In this document: positions 43,001-50,175 of the stretch, one piece after another
Layout of the letters: each line of letters opens with the position of its first letter
How positions within the stretch are numbered: the stretch's first letter is position 1
Source of the DNA: Alentia gelatinosa
Lineage: Eukaryota; Annelida; Polychaeta; Phyllodocida; Polynoidae
Length of the DNA stretch: 64,000 bases
Reading direction: 5' to 3'
NCBI GenBank assembly: GCA_950022655.1
Contig: OX465584.1
Span: 1,621,694-1,685,693, forward strand
The notes under the pieces: model-generated
What the model saw: the letters and a program-made list of their open reading frames with translations, nothing else
Database searches by the model: none
Told to the model about the DNA's origin: nothing
Position numbers and translations under genes: made by a program

Positions 43001-44578
43001 CAGCCTCCAGTCAGAACACAGTCTGTTCTCATCAGAGAGACACCTACCCCAGCCTCCAGTCAGAACACAGTCTGTTCTCATCAGAGAGACACCTACCCCA
43101 GCCTCCAGTCAGAACACAGTCTGTTCTCATCATAGAGACACCTACCCCAGCCTCCAGTCAGAACACAGTCTGTTCTCATCATAGAGACACCTACCCCAGC
43201 CTCCAGTCAGAACACAGTCTGTTCTCATCATAGAGACACCTACCCCAGCCCCTAGTCAGAACACAGTCTGTTCTCATCAGAGAGACACCTACCCCAGCCC
43301 CTAGTCAGAACACAGTCTGTTCTCATCATAGAGACACCTACCCCAGCCCCTAGTCAGAACACAGTCTGTTCTCATCATAGAGACACCTACCCCAGCCCCT
43401 AGTCAGAACACAGTCTGTTCTCATCATAGAGACACCTACCCCAGCCCCTAGTCAGAACACAGTCTGTTCTCATCATAGAGACACCTACCCCAGCCTCCAG
43501 TCAGAACACAGTCTGTTCTCATCAGAGAGACACCTACCCCAGCCTCCAGTCAGAACACAGTCTGTTCTCATCATAGAGACACCTACCCCAGCCCCTAGTC
43601 AGAACACAGTCTGTTCTCATCAGAGAGACACCTACCCCAGCCTCCAGTCAGAACACAGTCTGTTCTCATCAGAGAGACACCTACCCCAGCCCCTAGTCAG
43701 AACACAGTCTGTTCTCATCATAGAGACACCTACCCCAGCCTCCAGTCAGAACACAGTCTGTTCTCATCATAGAGACACCTACCCCAGCCTCCAGTCAGAA
43801 CACAGTCTGTTCTCATCAGAGAGACACCTACCCCAGCCTCCAGTCAGAACACAGTCTGTTCTCATCATAGAGACACCTACCCCAGCCTCCAGTCAGAACA
43901 CAGTCTGTTCTCATCAGAGAGACACCTACCCCAGCCTCCAGTCAGAACACAGTCTGTTCTCATCATAGAGACACCTACCCCAGCCTCCAGTCAGAACACA
44001 GTCTGTTCTCATCAGAGAGACACCTACCCCAGCCCCTAGTCAGAACACAGTCTGTTCTCATCATATAGAAGATTGACTTTTTATTTCTGTATCTGCTTGT
44101 TTTTTCAGGCGCTGGGCTGTCTCTTGTATGAAATATGTGCTCACAAACCCGCGTTTGATGCCAACAACTTGATCAGCCTTTTCTACAAAATTGTTAAAGG
44201 CGAATTTGATGTAAGTGTTACTACTAGTTCTCATGGCCCAACTTTGGTTGAGTTTATAGAATAGAATATTGAAAATTGTTATGTATTCATTGTACATGAG
44301 CATGCTGCATTCCTCGATGATGTACGAAATGCAGGTATGTGTAATCAAAGAGTAGAGTATTAGTAATTTGGATGTCAATGCCATTTGAAAAAGAGGCTAG
44401 TTACACCGAGTTGGCACCTACTGAATGATTATAACACGATCAGTTATGCCCAAAGGGAACTCGTCCAATAATCCTATTGTTCAATTGGTTCTCTCCAGCC
44501 AATACCCTCCCAGTACTCACCAGAACTCAGTGACCTCATCAAGACAACGCTGACAAAAAGTCCTGATGATCGACCAAG
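24991..44578 (+). CDS. NIMA-related (NEK-family) serine/threonine kinase, partial split gene
   Basis: Ten coding exons with GT-AG borders and matching phases: 24991-25073, 30960-31037, 31373-31460, 32433-32483, 32805-32840, 33158-33216, 34434-34489, 41553-41680, 44109-44210 and 44499-44578 (253 residues plus a split codon). Seen motifs: glycine loop GLGKGACGAV, ATP lysine in FALKK (K33), HRDLKTQN across the sixth/seventh exon junction (D133), GDFGISK (D152), CVGTPCYLSPE activation segment, DVWALGCLLYE and DDRP. The GTPxYxSPE pattern and overall style are those of NEK kinases, which act in cilia and the cell cycle (family knowledge); the subtype is not resolved. The end of the kinase domain and any C-terminal region were not found. 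Confidence 0.93.
25074..25458. other. NEK intron, nothing recognised
   Basis: About 385 bases between the first coding exon of the kinase and the broken retroelement. No supported feature. Confidence 0.4.
25459..25873 (-). pseudogene. Reverse transcriptase C-terminal part, copy 1 (YLDD)
   Basis: Minus-strand reading has LDNVLCFGIRSAPFIF, NLWVVNYLDDFLVSG (catalytic YLDD) and YLGFIIDTLSMTLSLPEDKL, the palm and thumb of a retroelement RT. It ends at a stop at 25459 with no RNase H domain, so it is truncated. Confidence 0.8.
25874..26540 (-). mobile_element. 667-bp insertion with 15-bp target duplication
   Basis: ATATATGTATGTTTA is present at 25859-25873 and 26541-26555, flanking the insert and duplicating RT codons; the RT frame continues in register on both sides. 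Minus-strand orientation has a GC-rich 5' half and ends in a hairpin (TGCTGATACAAAAT versus TTTTGTATCAGCA) just before the junction. The long duplication suggests target-primed retrotransposition of a short element; its family is unknown. Confidence 0.7.
26541..27163 (-). pseudogene. Reverse transcriptase N-terminal part, copy 1
   Basis: The open frame on the minus strand has RRELQENKLSISKNRPSCVH, ICPITDCSRP and AVIDIASAYRHINIFP (first catalytic Asp region), reaching IDGKHTY where a 667-bp insertion breaks it. It is homologous to the plus-strand protein at 61888-63099. Confidence 0.78.
27441..28647 (-). pseudogene. Gag-like protein with CCCH plus CCHC zinc fingers (frameshifted)
   Basis: The first part (28647-28054) begins MGQKRFCNTCCSRHEAPTGK with a Cys-rich N-terminus, acidic middle and a predicted helix region. 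The frame breaks near 28125-28135 at the start of a poly-serine stretch, and the second part (27965-27441) carries a conserved helical domain (ITGMLAHNAFIVEKAASRAY) and the tandem zinc motif C-x7-C-x4-C-x3-H-x-C-x2-C-x4-H-x4-C. The same architecture is present at 48444-49433. It probably binds nucleic acid; function is inferred. Confidence 0.7.
28648..29009. other. Region upstream of the copy 1 retroelement, nothing firm
   Basis: GC-rich sequence with GTGTGTGAG-type runs, probably the 5' region of the minus-strand retroelement. No LTR or ITR was found. Confidence 0.35.
29010..29602. repeat. 45-bp minisatellite (about 13 copies)
   Basis: The unit is TGTAATTTCATCCTTGTATC plus CGTGATTACAGGCTGAAAGTTCAGT in two blocks; measured spacing is 45 bp. 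Minus-strand frames stay open as 15-residue repeats purely because 45 is divisible by three. Confidence 0.96.
29603..30404. other. NEK intron, nothing recognised
   Basis: About 800 bases. An open frame at 29772-30089 has no family resemblance and is not supported. A poly-T run lies at 30243-30258. Confidence 0.45.
30405..30885. repeat. 32-bp minisatellite (about 15 copies), T/C-rich
   Basis: The unit is ATAATCATACATTTACCTCC plus CACTTCTCACCT, alternating TATAATC and TATAGTC. It ends about 75 bp upstream of the NEK exon starting at 30960. Confidence 0.95.
30960..31037 (+). CDS. NEK exon: ATP-lysine and helix C
   Basis: Acceptor TCTTTTAAG, donor GTAGGT, phase 2 on both sides. It encodes LFALKKIQLDEGRKN and RSRNAVIKEAK; K33 is the ATP-binding lysine and the Glu of IKEA is the helix C partner. 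Confidence 0.92.
31373..31460 (+). CDS. NEK exon: ILSELKHPNIV strand
   Basis: Acceptor CTTTTCAG, donor GTAGGTG; 88 bases from phase 2 to phase 0. It encodes ILSELKHPNIVTYYDSFF then DEQAECLCILQ, kinase subdomains IV-V up to the hinge. Confidence 0.92.
31461..32004. other. NEK intron, nothing recognised
   Basis: AT-rich intron with CTAGAT-type short repeats around 31690-31800. No supported feature. Confidence 0.4.
32005..32417. repeat. 32-bp minisatellite (13 copies) abutting a splice acceptor
   Basis: The unit is TGTAGCACAGTGTGAGACAG plus GGTGCGGCTATG, measured spacing 32 bp. The last unit stops about 16 bp before the NEK exon at 32433, separated only by the polypyrimidine tract TCTGTTTTGTCTTCAG. 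Confidence 0.95.
32433..32483 (+). CDS. NEK exon: DFCDGGTLDDKI
   Basis: Phase-0 exon of 17 codons, acceptor TGTCTTCAG, donor GTGAGTG. It encodes DFCDGGTLDDKIIDAAR, the hinge-to-helix D region seen in NEK kinases. Confidence 0.92.
32805..32840 (+). CDS. NEK micro-exon of 12 codons
   Basis: Acceptor GTGGTTGCAG, donor GTAAAT. It encodes RKEHFPEKQVIQ, phase 0 on both sides, joining helix D to helix E. It is too short for ORF searches but required for a continuous kinase fold. Confidence 0.85.
32931..33112. repeat. 61-bp direct repeat, three copies
   Basis: Three nearly identical copies containing CACCAATCAGCCAGGATCTC and AGCTTCTCACTGCTTCACAC. The array ends about 45 bp upstream of the NEK exon at 33158. 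Confidence 0.9.
33158..33216 (+). CDS. NEK exon: helix E to HR of the catalytic loop
   Basis: Acceptor TTGTTCCAG, donor GTGAGT, phase 0 to 2. It encodes WFIQIAMAVQYMHSKKILH plus the first two bases of the catalytic-loop Arg. Confidence 0.92.
33344..33737. mobile_element. 394-bp piggyBac-like MITE flanked by TTAA
   Basis: TTAA lies at 33340-33343 and 33738-33741. The ends are CTCTTTCTGTCCGAGC and, inverted, CTCTTTCAGTCCGAGC. TTAA target sites are the hallmark of piggyBac elements (family knowledge). The right half holds a ~34-bp tandem palindrome with GAATGCCTCCAGGCATTC. Confidence 0.8.
33742..34433. other. NEK intron, nothing recognised
   Basis: About 690 bases of intron without a supported feature. 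Confidence 0.45.
34434..34489 (+). CDS. NEK exon: catalytic loop DLKTQN
   Basis: Acceptor TTCATTTCAG, donor GTAAGT, phase 2 to 1. It encodes DLKTQNVFMTKTGMTCKL; D133, K135 and N138 are the catalytic-loop residues. The next intron is over 7 kb and holds the DIRS element. Confidence 0.92.
34655..35128. repeat. 25-bp minisatellite (about 19 copies)
   Basis: The unit is CTGAGCTGGGTGCCCTTGGT plus TGTGG or TTTGG. A minus-strand frame is open as a 25-residue repeat every three units, a repeat artefact. Confidence 0.96.
35129..35787. other. NEK intron, nothing recognised
   Basis: AT-rich intron flanking the DIRS element on its left. Confidence 0.45.
35788..35827. repeat. DIRS left inverted terminal repeat
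   Basis: It begins AAGTCTATTGCTTGTTACCG and is the exact inverse of 40089-40128. The following ~30 bp to about 35850 is the inverse of 40299-40328, linking it to the right-end repeat. Confidence 0.9.
36081..37202 (+). pseudogene. DIRS gag-like ORF with one premature stop
   Basis: An ATG at 36081 (MADSAVETEGRST) is in frame with the long downstream frame but codon 14 is TGA (36120-36122), in a context where CGA to TGA decay is likely. After it the frame is open to 37202. The protein is charged, with a helical middle and a Lys/Arg/Pro-rich C-terminus (PKWRNDKPKDKPYTRQKPS), plausible for nucleic acid binding. An internal ATG at 36255 could start a shorter product. No zinc finger was seen. Confidence 0.75.
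37270..38215 (+). pseudogene. DIRS reverse transcriptase, broken by a frameshift
   Basis: The first part (37270-37830 frame) holds KFRMILDLSVLNDSV and SLDLSDAYYSIPI (first catalytic Asp). The second part (37601-38215 frame) holds CLPNGLAQAPRMF and FGYIDDTFIM (catalytic YIDD) and LTFLGYEI. The switch falls at an AAAA run at 37678-37681, best explained by a one-base gain. The N-terminal start is not an ATG and is uncertain. Confidence 0.85.
38212..39069 (+). CDS. DIRS RNase H plus DAM-methylase-like region
   Basis: The frame starts with an ATGA overlap to the RT stop. RNase H signatures are YTLTTDASNTGWGAVW, a central Glu in the NVKETLALAFGL helix, and CLSDNTTTVAYLN. The C-terminal part (CEIDLFASRLTNKLPRF, DAFSFKWTDRFYAFPPF, GILVTPAWDAQPW) resembles the methylase-like domain common in DIRS pol. 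It is probably part of one pol protein, split from the RT by a second frame break. Confidence 0.85.
   Translation: MNISQEGMEDIAWWVKNIEHGFKNIKVQSPVYTLTTDASNTGWGAVWEDGTSTRGKWSLTEQELHINVKETLALAFGLKCFTKSLTDTTIRCLSDNTTTVAYLNHKGGSKSDKCDIIIKEIWEMCQQQRLWLIGAHIPGVENVDADWESRTESKSEWEMPEDIFHWMSKELGHCEIDLFASRLTNKLPRFCTWFPDPYAEMIDAFSFKWTDRFYAFPPFRLSLRVLQKARKDKVEGILVTPAWDAQPWGGLLRRTARKELELGKVILRNPVSGELWPLHLVAWVI
39057..40040 (+). CDS. DIRS tyrosine recombinase
   Basis: A 328-residue frame from the ATG at 39057 overlaps the pol frame by 13 bases; an open extension upstream to 38937 exists. From this ATG the catalytic set is R160 (AHRTQTL), H269 and R272 (HSTRG), W295 (ARWTNANTF) and Y305 (FYKRP), matching the R-H-x-x-R-W-Y pattern of retroelement tyrosine recombinases. 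The enzyme would integrate the circular DNA. The ORF is intact. Confidence 0.92.
   Translation: MGDLGRALETQGLSQDTVELYMSSWRTSTKKQYDVALKKWTVFCVENKVKPNKPSVFEIMSFLTKLHKEGLGYSAVNTARSALSSYVEKIDGKPVGSHEMITRLLTGIYNVRPPRPKYQSTWDVNTVLSLLKKWSPLQALDLRKLTFKTLMLIALSTAHRTQTLHALDTEGIIWNDEEVILQLKCLLKHTREGQSLEQLHLAKYKDRRVCPYRTLKFYVSYTKERRGNHKELWITLGKAPHPATKDTIARWIKTTMKEAGVNTSVFKAHSTRGAVTSKAALRDLPMQTILKKARWTNANTFARFYKRPITSDDTTFQTTVLQTENNN
40089..40214. repeat. DIRS internal complementary region
   Basis: The left 40 bp are complementary to the left terminus and the remaining 88 bp (40127-40214) to the right terminus, meeting at the TAGACTTCCCAGG junction. It therefore records the joined ends of the circular intermediate. 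Confidence 0.9.
40324..40411. repeat. DIRS right terminal repeat
   Basis: An 88-bp inverse of 40127-40214 ends GTTTAACCTGGGAA. Its inner part (40299-40328) is the inverse of sequence just inside the left end. The loop between this arm and the internal complementary region is about 110 bp. Confidence 0.88.
40736..40872. repeat. Foldback element, ~58-bp arms
   Basis: The left arm runs from GATAAATACACAATATTACC to CGTAGTTAAC and the right arm is its imperfect inverse, with a ~20-bp loop. Probably a short foldback/MITE. Confidence 0.8.
41098..41237. repeat. Foldback element, ~65-bp arms
   Basis: The arms share GGTCAGTCGCCGATTTCATA and CGGCC perfectly, with outer imperfect pairing around CTTACTGTG/CACAGTGAG. 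The loop is under 15 bp. Together with 40736-40872 it lies between direct copies of TATCATGGGGTGCAG. Confidence 0.8.
41553..41680 (+). CDS. NEK exon: DFG and activation segment
   Basis: Acceptor TCTTATTTAG, donor GTGAGT, phase 1 to 0. It encodes GDFGISKMMDATID, CVGTPCYLSPEMCQD and YSSKADVW: the magnesium-binding DFG, activation loop and the SPE anchor characteristic of NEK kinases. Confidence 0.95.
41837..44064. repeat. 49-bp minisatellite (about 45 copies, 2.2 kb)
   Basis: The unit is AGTCAGAACACAGTCTGTTC plus TCATCATAGAGACACCTACC and CCAGCCCCT; CATAGAG/CAGAGAG and GCCCCT/GCCTCC variants are interspersed. It fills the intron between the NEK exons at 41553 and 44109 and ends 45 bp before the latter. 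Confidence 0.97.
44109..44210 (+). CDS. NEK exon: ALGCLLYE helix F-G
   Basis: Acceptor GTTTTTTCAG, donor GTAAGT, 34 codons, phase 0. It encodes ALGCLLYEICAHKPAFDA and NNLISLFYKIVKGEFD, helices F and G of the kinase C-lobe. Confidence 0.94.
44499..44578 (+). CDS. NEK exon: end of kinase domain (DDRP), last one found
   Basis: Acceptor CTCTCCAG, donor GTCAGT, phase 0 to 2. It encodes PIPSQYSPELSDLIKTTL and TKSPDDRP, including the conserved helix H Arg. The next exon must supply the third base of a split codon (Ser if T or C); no convincing candidate was found in the rest of the window. Confidence 0.92.
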
Positions 44579-44610
44579 GTCAGTGCTCATGTTTCTATTC
44601 CCTGACAAGA

Positions 44611-45435
44611 GTTGTTAGCAGGTGGACGGTTGGTCTTCAGGTTATGGCTATAGCCTACTGTAGTACACATGCTTGTAGAGTCACTAGGTGACCTGACCAC
44701 AGTTTTGCTTTTATAGCTCACTAAGTACAGATGGGAATATTATTTCTGTTTTGGAAAGAAGGTTTTATGGTGGTGCAATGCCTCACAGTTTTAATTTTTA
44801 GTATTTTGGCATGGATTTGAAAAGAAAAGTGAATCCAGTTTGGGGGGGACATTTGTAGTCACAGGTCCATTTTTAAAAACTCCTTTATGGACATATTTCT
44901 ACCCCTTTGATTGGTTGAATCATTATATGGTATGCCTCATTTGAAAGAGAATAAAGAACAGTAGGTGCTAGGAAGTGGAATTTTCTAGGTAGATTCTATA
45001 TTTACCGAGATTCTATATTTACCAAGTATTTGTTAAAAGTGGGGGTGAGGGGGGGGGGGGGGGATTTGTGATGAAATCGGCATACTCAAACAGATGTTTC
45101 CTCAATATTGATTTACATTCAGCATTAGTGTAACATCTCCATAAGTGGCACTGACAGTTGCTTACACCCTAGGAAGTATCACTATTTGGGTGAAATGTAT
45201 ATTTGATGTACTATTCATATATTTTTGTCAAATCTCATAATGGGAGGGGGGAGGCAGCAGGTGTATAAGTGGATGGTTTGTTCAGCATATTTACATACAA
45301 ATAGAAGTTAAAATTGTTCAAAACTTTGTTCTAGGAATCAATCAAGCCCATTCAAATGATATTAGTTTATAAAATTATTTGCAATATCATTTACCACCAG
45401 ATATTGGCTTGACCTACTTTATTGGTGTACACAGG
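44611..45435 (-). repeat. Dispersed repeat family R1, copy d (longest)
   Basis: It matches the inverse of copies a, b and c over most of their lengths, so it gives the best view of the family: about 825 bp, ending near CTTGACCTACTTTATTGGTG, with homopolymer runs of G and C inside. No coding capacity was seen. Confidence 0.75.
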
Positions 45436-45984
45436 AACAAAGATTTTCCCCCCAGTTTGAGCCATATGGTCATAGGGAAGGTCTGTGTGCACACATCCAT
45501 GAAGGTCTGAAACCATGCGGCTGAAAACGTTTTCATGTGTATAGTCCCTGGGCCAAGACCCCAAATTTTCATTTCCGCTGCCCCCCCCCCCTGGAAACAT
45601 TTGTTTTATTGTTTTATCTTGTAGATCCATCCTTCTAGTTAACATTTCCACTTGTTGTCGCTCTGGCAAGTGGTCAGATTACCATGACAACAGCTGTTGA
45701 AGAGACCTCCCGTCAAAATGTCTGAACACCTATAATTCTGAGTGCTGAAAACTATTACTTGGTTCCGAGTTCCTTTAAGTATTACAATGATGCATCAAAT
45801 TAAACTTTGGCATTGAACTCCATAGTCTGGTCCTTTGTGGACTCAGTACAGCAAACAGAATCAAAATATGTCTTCTCAGTGGCCTACAGCAGCCTTTTTT
45901 ATGTGTGTACTATTAATGTCCCCTTTACACATTTGCAATTTTCCACATATTTGTTTCCTAAATAATTTAAATACTATATAATCT
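45436..45984. other. NEK intron or 3' flank, nothing recognised
   Basis: About 550 bases. A TTGTAG acceptor-like site at 45616 was examined as the next NEK exon and not accepted. Confidence 0.4.
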
Positions 45985-48215
45985 TTTCATATGCAGTTTT
46001 TTGCTATCTGACCATATTGTAGTATCCCTTAGGAACATTTTGAGGTATTTTAAGGGTTTTGTGATATCAGGTTCTAGGTGTATTACAGATTTTGCTACCC
46101 CTGCCGCTGAAGTTGCTTGACATATCTGAGAGTCGGTACTGAAGACATATGGTGTCTAAAGGCTATATGACCTTCATATATGCAGTTTTTTGCGATGTTG
46201 TTATGTTCTGGCATCCCTTTGACACATTTTAAGCTATTATTTAGTGTTCTGTGATCTCAGGATCCAGTTATATAACCAATTTTTCTATCACTACCGCCAC
46301 CGTCTTTTGACATTTTCGACACCCAGTTCCAATGACAGAGTGCCTGAAGGCTATTAAATCTTTTCATATGCAGTTTTTTGCTAGCTGGCCATATTGTGGC
46401 ATCCTTTAGGAACATTTTGAGCTATCTTTAGTGTTTTGTGATATCAGGTTCCAGGTATATTACTGATTTTCCTACCCCTGCCGCCCATATCTGAAATCAG
46501 TACCAATGACATGTTGTATCTAAAGACTACAGAACTTTTTTATATGCAGTTTTTTGCTATGTTGCCATGTTCTGGCATCCCTTGGACACATTTTAAGTTA
46601 TTATTTAGTGTTCTGTACTCTTAGGATCCAGTTATATAACCAATTTTACTATCACTACTGCCACAGTCATTTGATTTTTTGACAGCCAGTTCCAATGACA
46701 TAGTGCCTGAAGGCTATTAAATCTTTCCATATGCAATTTTTTTTGCTATCTGGCCATATTGTGTCTTCGTTTAGGAACATTTTGAGCTAGTTTTAGTGTT
46801 TTGTGATATCAGGTTCCAGGTATATTACTGATTTTCCTAACCCTGCTGCTCAAATCTGAAACCAGTACCAATGACACGTAGTATCTAAAGATTCCAGAAC
46901 TTTTTTATATGCAGTTTTTTGCTATGTTACCATGTTCTGGCATCCCTTAGACACATTTTAAGTTATTATTTAGTGTTCTGTACTCTTAGGATCCAGTTAT
47001 ATAACCAATTTTACTATCACTACTACCACTGTCATTTGATATTTTGACAGCCAGTTCCAATGACATAGTGCCTGAAGGCTATTAAATTTTTCCATATGCA
47101 GTTTTTTTAGCTATCTGGCCATATTGTGTCATCCTTTAGGAATCTTTTGAGCTATTTTTAGTGTTTTGTGATATCAATTTCCAGGTATATTACAGTATTT
47201 TCTACCCCGGCAGCAACTCTTGACTCACATTTTTGACAGCCAGTTCTAAAGATATCTAAGGAGTTTAAAAGCTTTTTATATGCAGTTTTCTTGTGACATC
47301 CCTTAAAGACATATTAAGCTATTTTCTCATATTTTGTGATCTTATAATCCAGGTATGTAACTAATTTTGACCCCCAGCCACCACACTTGTTAAGCCGGGC
47401 ACCCACTGTCCCGACACACTACGAAAAGTGCTGCGATTGGGCTACGATAAGAAATTTGCCAATCGTAGAGCTATTGGGAAGGCCGTGTTGGAGTGTGTCG
47501 GAACGGGTTTAGCATTAAAAAAAGAAGACCAAGTTACCGGCACAAGCTACGATTCAAAAAGAGCGCCAATGCAAATCTCAGGCAAACAATCAGTAATATC
47601 TGTTAAAGATTCTTACTAAAAGAGTAAAAATCATTCATTGAGATCTAAAAATGAAATAATTTCAATATGTCAGGCATTTCTTGTGGGTCAGTTTTTGAAA
47701 GTGTACAAAATACCATTGGAAATATAAAAAATAAATGACATATAACTAATAAGAGCTCATATATATACATCTCTATATAAACATTTATATTGATCTAATA
47801 TATGTATATATATATTCAATTTTCTACGGATGTTCCCGGGGCAATTACTATTTTGCAGGCCGAAAAACAACGAGAGGGAGTACGTATCCTATAGAGAATG
47901 TTTCTGACACACTCTGACAAATCAAACATGTTCAATTTTGTTGAAAGGCCTACGACACAGCATTTCTATCGTAGCACTATCGGAGTGTGCTAAAGTGTGT
48001 TGTAGTACTAGTTGGAACAGAAAACCCACTGTAAGGATAGATCCGTCCCCTCTGACACAAATTTTATTTTTTCATCAAAATGCTTGTTGTGAGGCTTTCG
48101 TAGTGTGTCGGAGGTGCAAATTGTGATAGTGGAATACCCCCTTTAAACATTTTTGAATGCCAGTTCTACAGATAAAGTATCTAAAGACAATTGAAGCTTT
48201 TTATGGCATGTATAA
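45985..48215. repeat. Dimeric ~182-bp satellite, eight monomers, split by a MITE
   Basis: ATGCAGTTTT-type starts occur at 45991, 46180, 46368, 46544, 46731, 46909, 47096 and 47280. Alternate monomers resemble each other more (A: CTATCTGGCCATATTGTG; B: CTATGTTGCCATGTTCTGG), so the true unit is a ~365-bp dimer. The last monomer is interrupted at 47390 and its end resumes at 48147-48215. Confidence 0.85.
47394..48142. mobile_element. 749-bp MITE flanked by TTAA inside the satellite
   Basis: TTAA is at 47390-47393 and 48143-48146. The ends pair imperfectly (CCGACACACTACGAAAAG versus CCGACACACTACGAAAGCC). The interior has several CTACGA and TCGTAG motifs. The interrupted satellite monomer continues on both sides. 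The transposase superfamily is uncertain. Confidence 0.65.
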
Positions 48216-48443
48216 TTATATCACCTGTATTATTATATGGATATATATTACTGGAAACACAGGACTAAGAAAACATGAATATTTATGAGATCACATGGTA
48301 TGGGCTACATGTTTTGGCGGGCATTCACATGCTCCGCAGCCGCCATTGTGTTCGGGTCTCCAGGTACGATCACAATCTTTTTTTTTATACCGCGATCACC
48401 AGCTTTGATACCGCGATCCCTCCACACAAACGCCGGGGAATCG
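48216..48443. other. Left flank of DIRS/Ngaro-like copy 2
   Basis: Probably the 5' untranslated part of the element. No terminal repeat was recognised. Confidence 0.35.
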
Positions 48444-49433
48444 ATGTCTGTATCAAAGTGTTCTAACTGTTGCCAGAAGCATATAGCGCCCAGGGGACGT
48501 AAATGCTGGATGGTGAGAAAGGACCAGAGCGACGCCGAGATGTCGGAGGAAAACAAACTCTCAGCGGCAACGAGGGGCATCGACGAGCCGCTAAGTTCTC
48601 GACCAAAAACAAAGAAAATCGAGGAACTTACCGAGGAAAGTAGTGAATCCGCCACAGGTGACGAATCTGACGTAGGGGAAAAGTTTTTTAAATGATTCCT
48701 CAGAAATCAGGAGCGGCAATCGACCGAAGTCCACTCCATGATGGCGGCTCTCACCTCCTCAGTACAGCACCTCTCCGTACGGGTGAGGAAGCAGGACAAG
48801 AATTCCTGGCACCGATCCTCCAGCGACGAGACGTCAGACTCGTCCTCCGACTCTTCGAATTCCGGCAACAGGAGGACAATCAAAGGTAAATCCAGGGTGA
48901 AACCCCTCCGATCAAAGTCCTCCAAACACCGCTTCAGCCTTCGCCCGTACTTACGGGAGGGGGAAAAACGACCAGTAACCTTTGCCGCGCTCGTCAGTGC
49001 ATTGGTGGCTCTCATCTTGGCAGCGTACGGAGCCGGAGTGCAGATATCCGGAATGCTGGACCATCTACGCTTCGTATCGGACAAGACAGCAACTAGGGTA
49101 TACTCCACAGAATCGATTGTAGCCTACGATGCCGAGGTGCGGCAACAAGCCAACTTGCAAGGACGACGAGCGTTCTCCTACGGCTCGACTGAGGCGATAC
49201 ACAGACACTTGGGCGTCGAGGGCACCATCAACGCATCAAAATCGAAGTCCAAATCCAAAGCGTCAAGTGCGGCAGAAAAAGACCGAGGTAAAGGATCGGT
49301 ATGTTGGTATTACAACTATAAATATTGTAACAATCCCAAAAAGTGCTCCAAACTCCATGTTTGCTACTTGTGCCACGGCGAGGACCACAAGCAAAGTTTG
49401 TGCAGTAATATCAAGCGACAAGACAAGGATTGA
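48444..49433 (+). pseudogene. Gag-like protein with CCCH plus CCHC zinc fingers, copy 2 (one in-frame stop)
   Basis: The ATG at 48444 starts MSVSKCSNCCQKHIAPRGRK, matching the N-terminus of the protein at 28647. A single TGA at 48693-48695 interrupts an otherwise open frame. After a Ser-rich linker comes the same helical domain (VQISGMLDHLRFVSDKTATR) and a tandem zinc motif C-x7-C-x5-C-x3-H-x-C-x2-C-x4-H-x4-C near the end. It is likely the capsid/nucleic-acid-binding protein of the element. The stop could be a mutation or, less likely, a read-through site. Confidence 0.72.
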
Positions 49434-49489
49434 CAATCAGAACCATCAGGTAGAAATCTTCCTTTAACTCCGGTCAATGCATTTGTATC

Positions 49490-49493
49490 ACCG
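49490..49493. repeat. Target site duplication ACCG (left) of the Gypsy element
   Basis: ACCG directly precedes the left LTR and recurs at 61830-61833 directly after the right LTR. Confidence 0.9.
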
Positions 49494-50155
49494 TGTGAAG
49501 ATCTGAGGTCATCTTAATATAATTCGGTGGATATTTCTACCCAAGAAGAACACTCCTAAAATGATTTATTAGATATAAATATATATTTCTCTTTGCTGCT
49601 ATATCTCCTATTCCGAAATTAACCGCAAAACAAAATGGCCGCCAATAACGGTTAAAGCCAGGCTATCGATATCACTCGAGAGCCTGTTCTGATTATTAAA
49701 CATCCTCCTTAAGATTTAATCTATGATCCTCGTCCCGCTAGGTTCAAAGCAGAGATACAATCGCCATTATCAAGGCTCCACTCCCCCCTACCTCCCGCCT
49801 AGCGTATCTACCCGATGGTTCAATGGACTCGCCCGCACTTGAGGAAGGTCTCCACCCGGGCCCCGGGTCCGGACCCGCCCCGGGCGCGTGGTCTTTGGAC
49901 CCGCGGCCCACCTCGATGATGATTGGATAGCTTGAAAACGAGGCTTCCCTCAGGTGTAGGCCAGCCTACCTAGTAAGCCCCTCCCTCAAGGAACCGCCCC
50001 CTTCTCTCTATTTTGAATAAAATAGAGGATCCGATTGTCCTCGGCAGTCTATTGCCAGCCTATCTTCAATCTAACCACAAGTTCTCTCCGAGTTCCTCTG
50101 TGAATATCCTTACCTAAGATTCGCTCGTATATTACTAATATAGACGAACTTTACA
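49494..50155 (+). repeat. Left LTR of the Gypsy element
   Basis: It starts TGTGAAGATCTGAGG and ends GACGAACTTTACA. AATAAA at 50016-50021 may serve as polyadenylation signal. The G/C-rich block near 49855-49910 may hold promoter elements (inference). Matches 61168-61829 in length and, by eye, in sequence. Confidence 0.95.
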
Positions 50156-50157
50156 AC

Positions 50158-50175
50158 TGGCGACCACGACGAGAC
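50158..50175 (+). promoter_or_regulatory. Primer binding site of the Gypsy element
   Basis: TGGCGACCACGACGAGAC begins two bases after the LTR. A leading TGG pairs with the CCA end of a tRNA primer; the tRNA identity was not determined. Confidence 0.7.

Noticed and set aside
45616..45700. Next NEK exon after a TTGTAG acceptor
   Set aside because: The split codon would give Arg where the family has Ser, the reading is not kinase-like, and it ends in a stop within about 25 codons.
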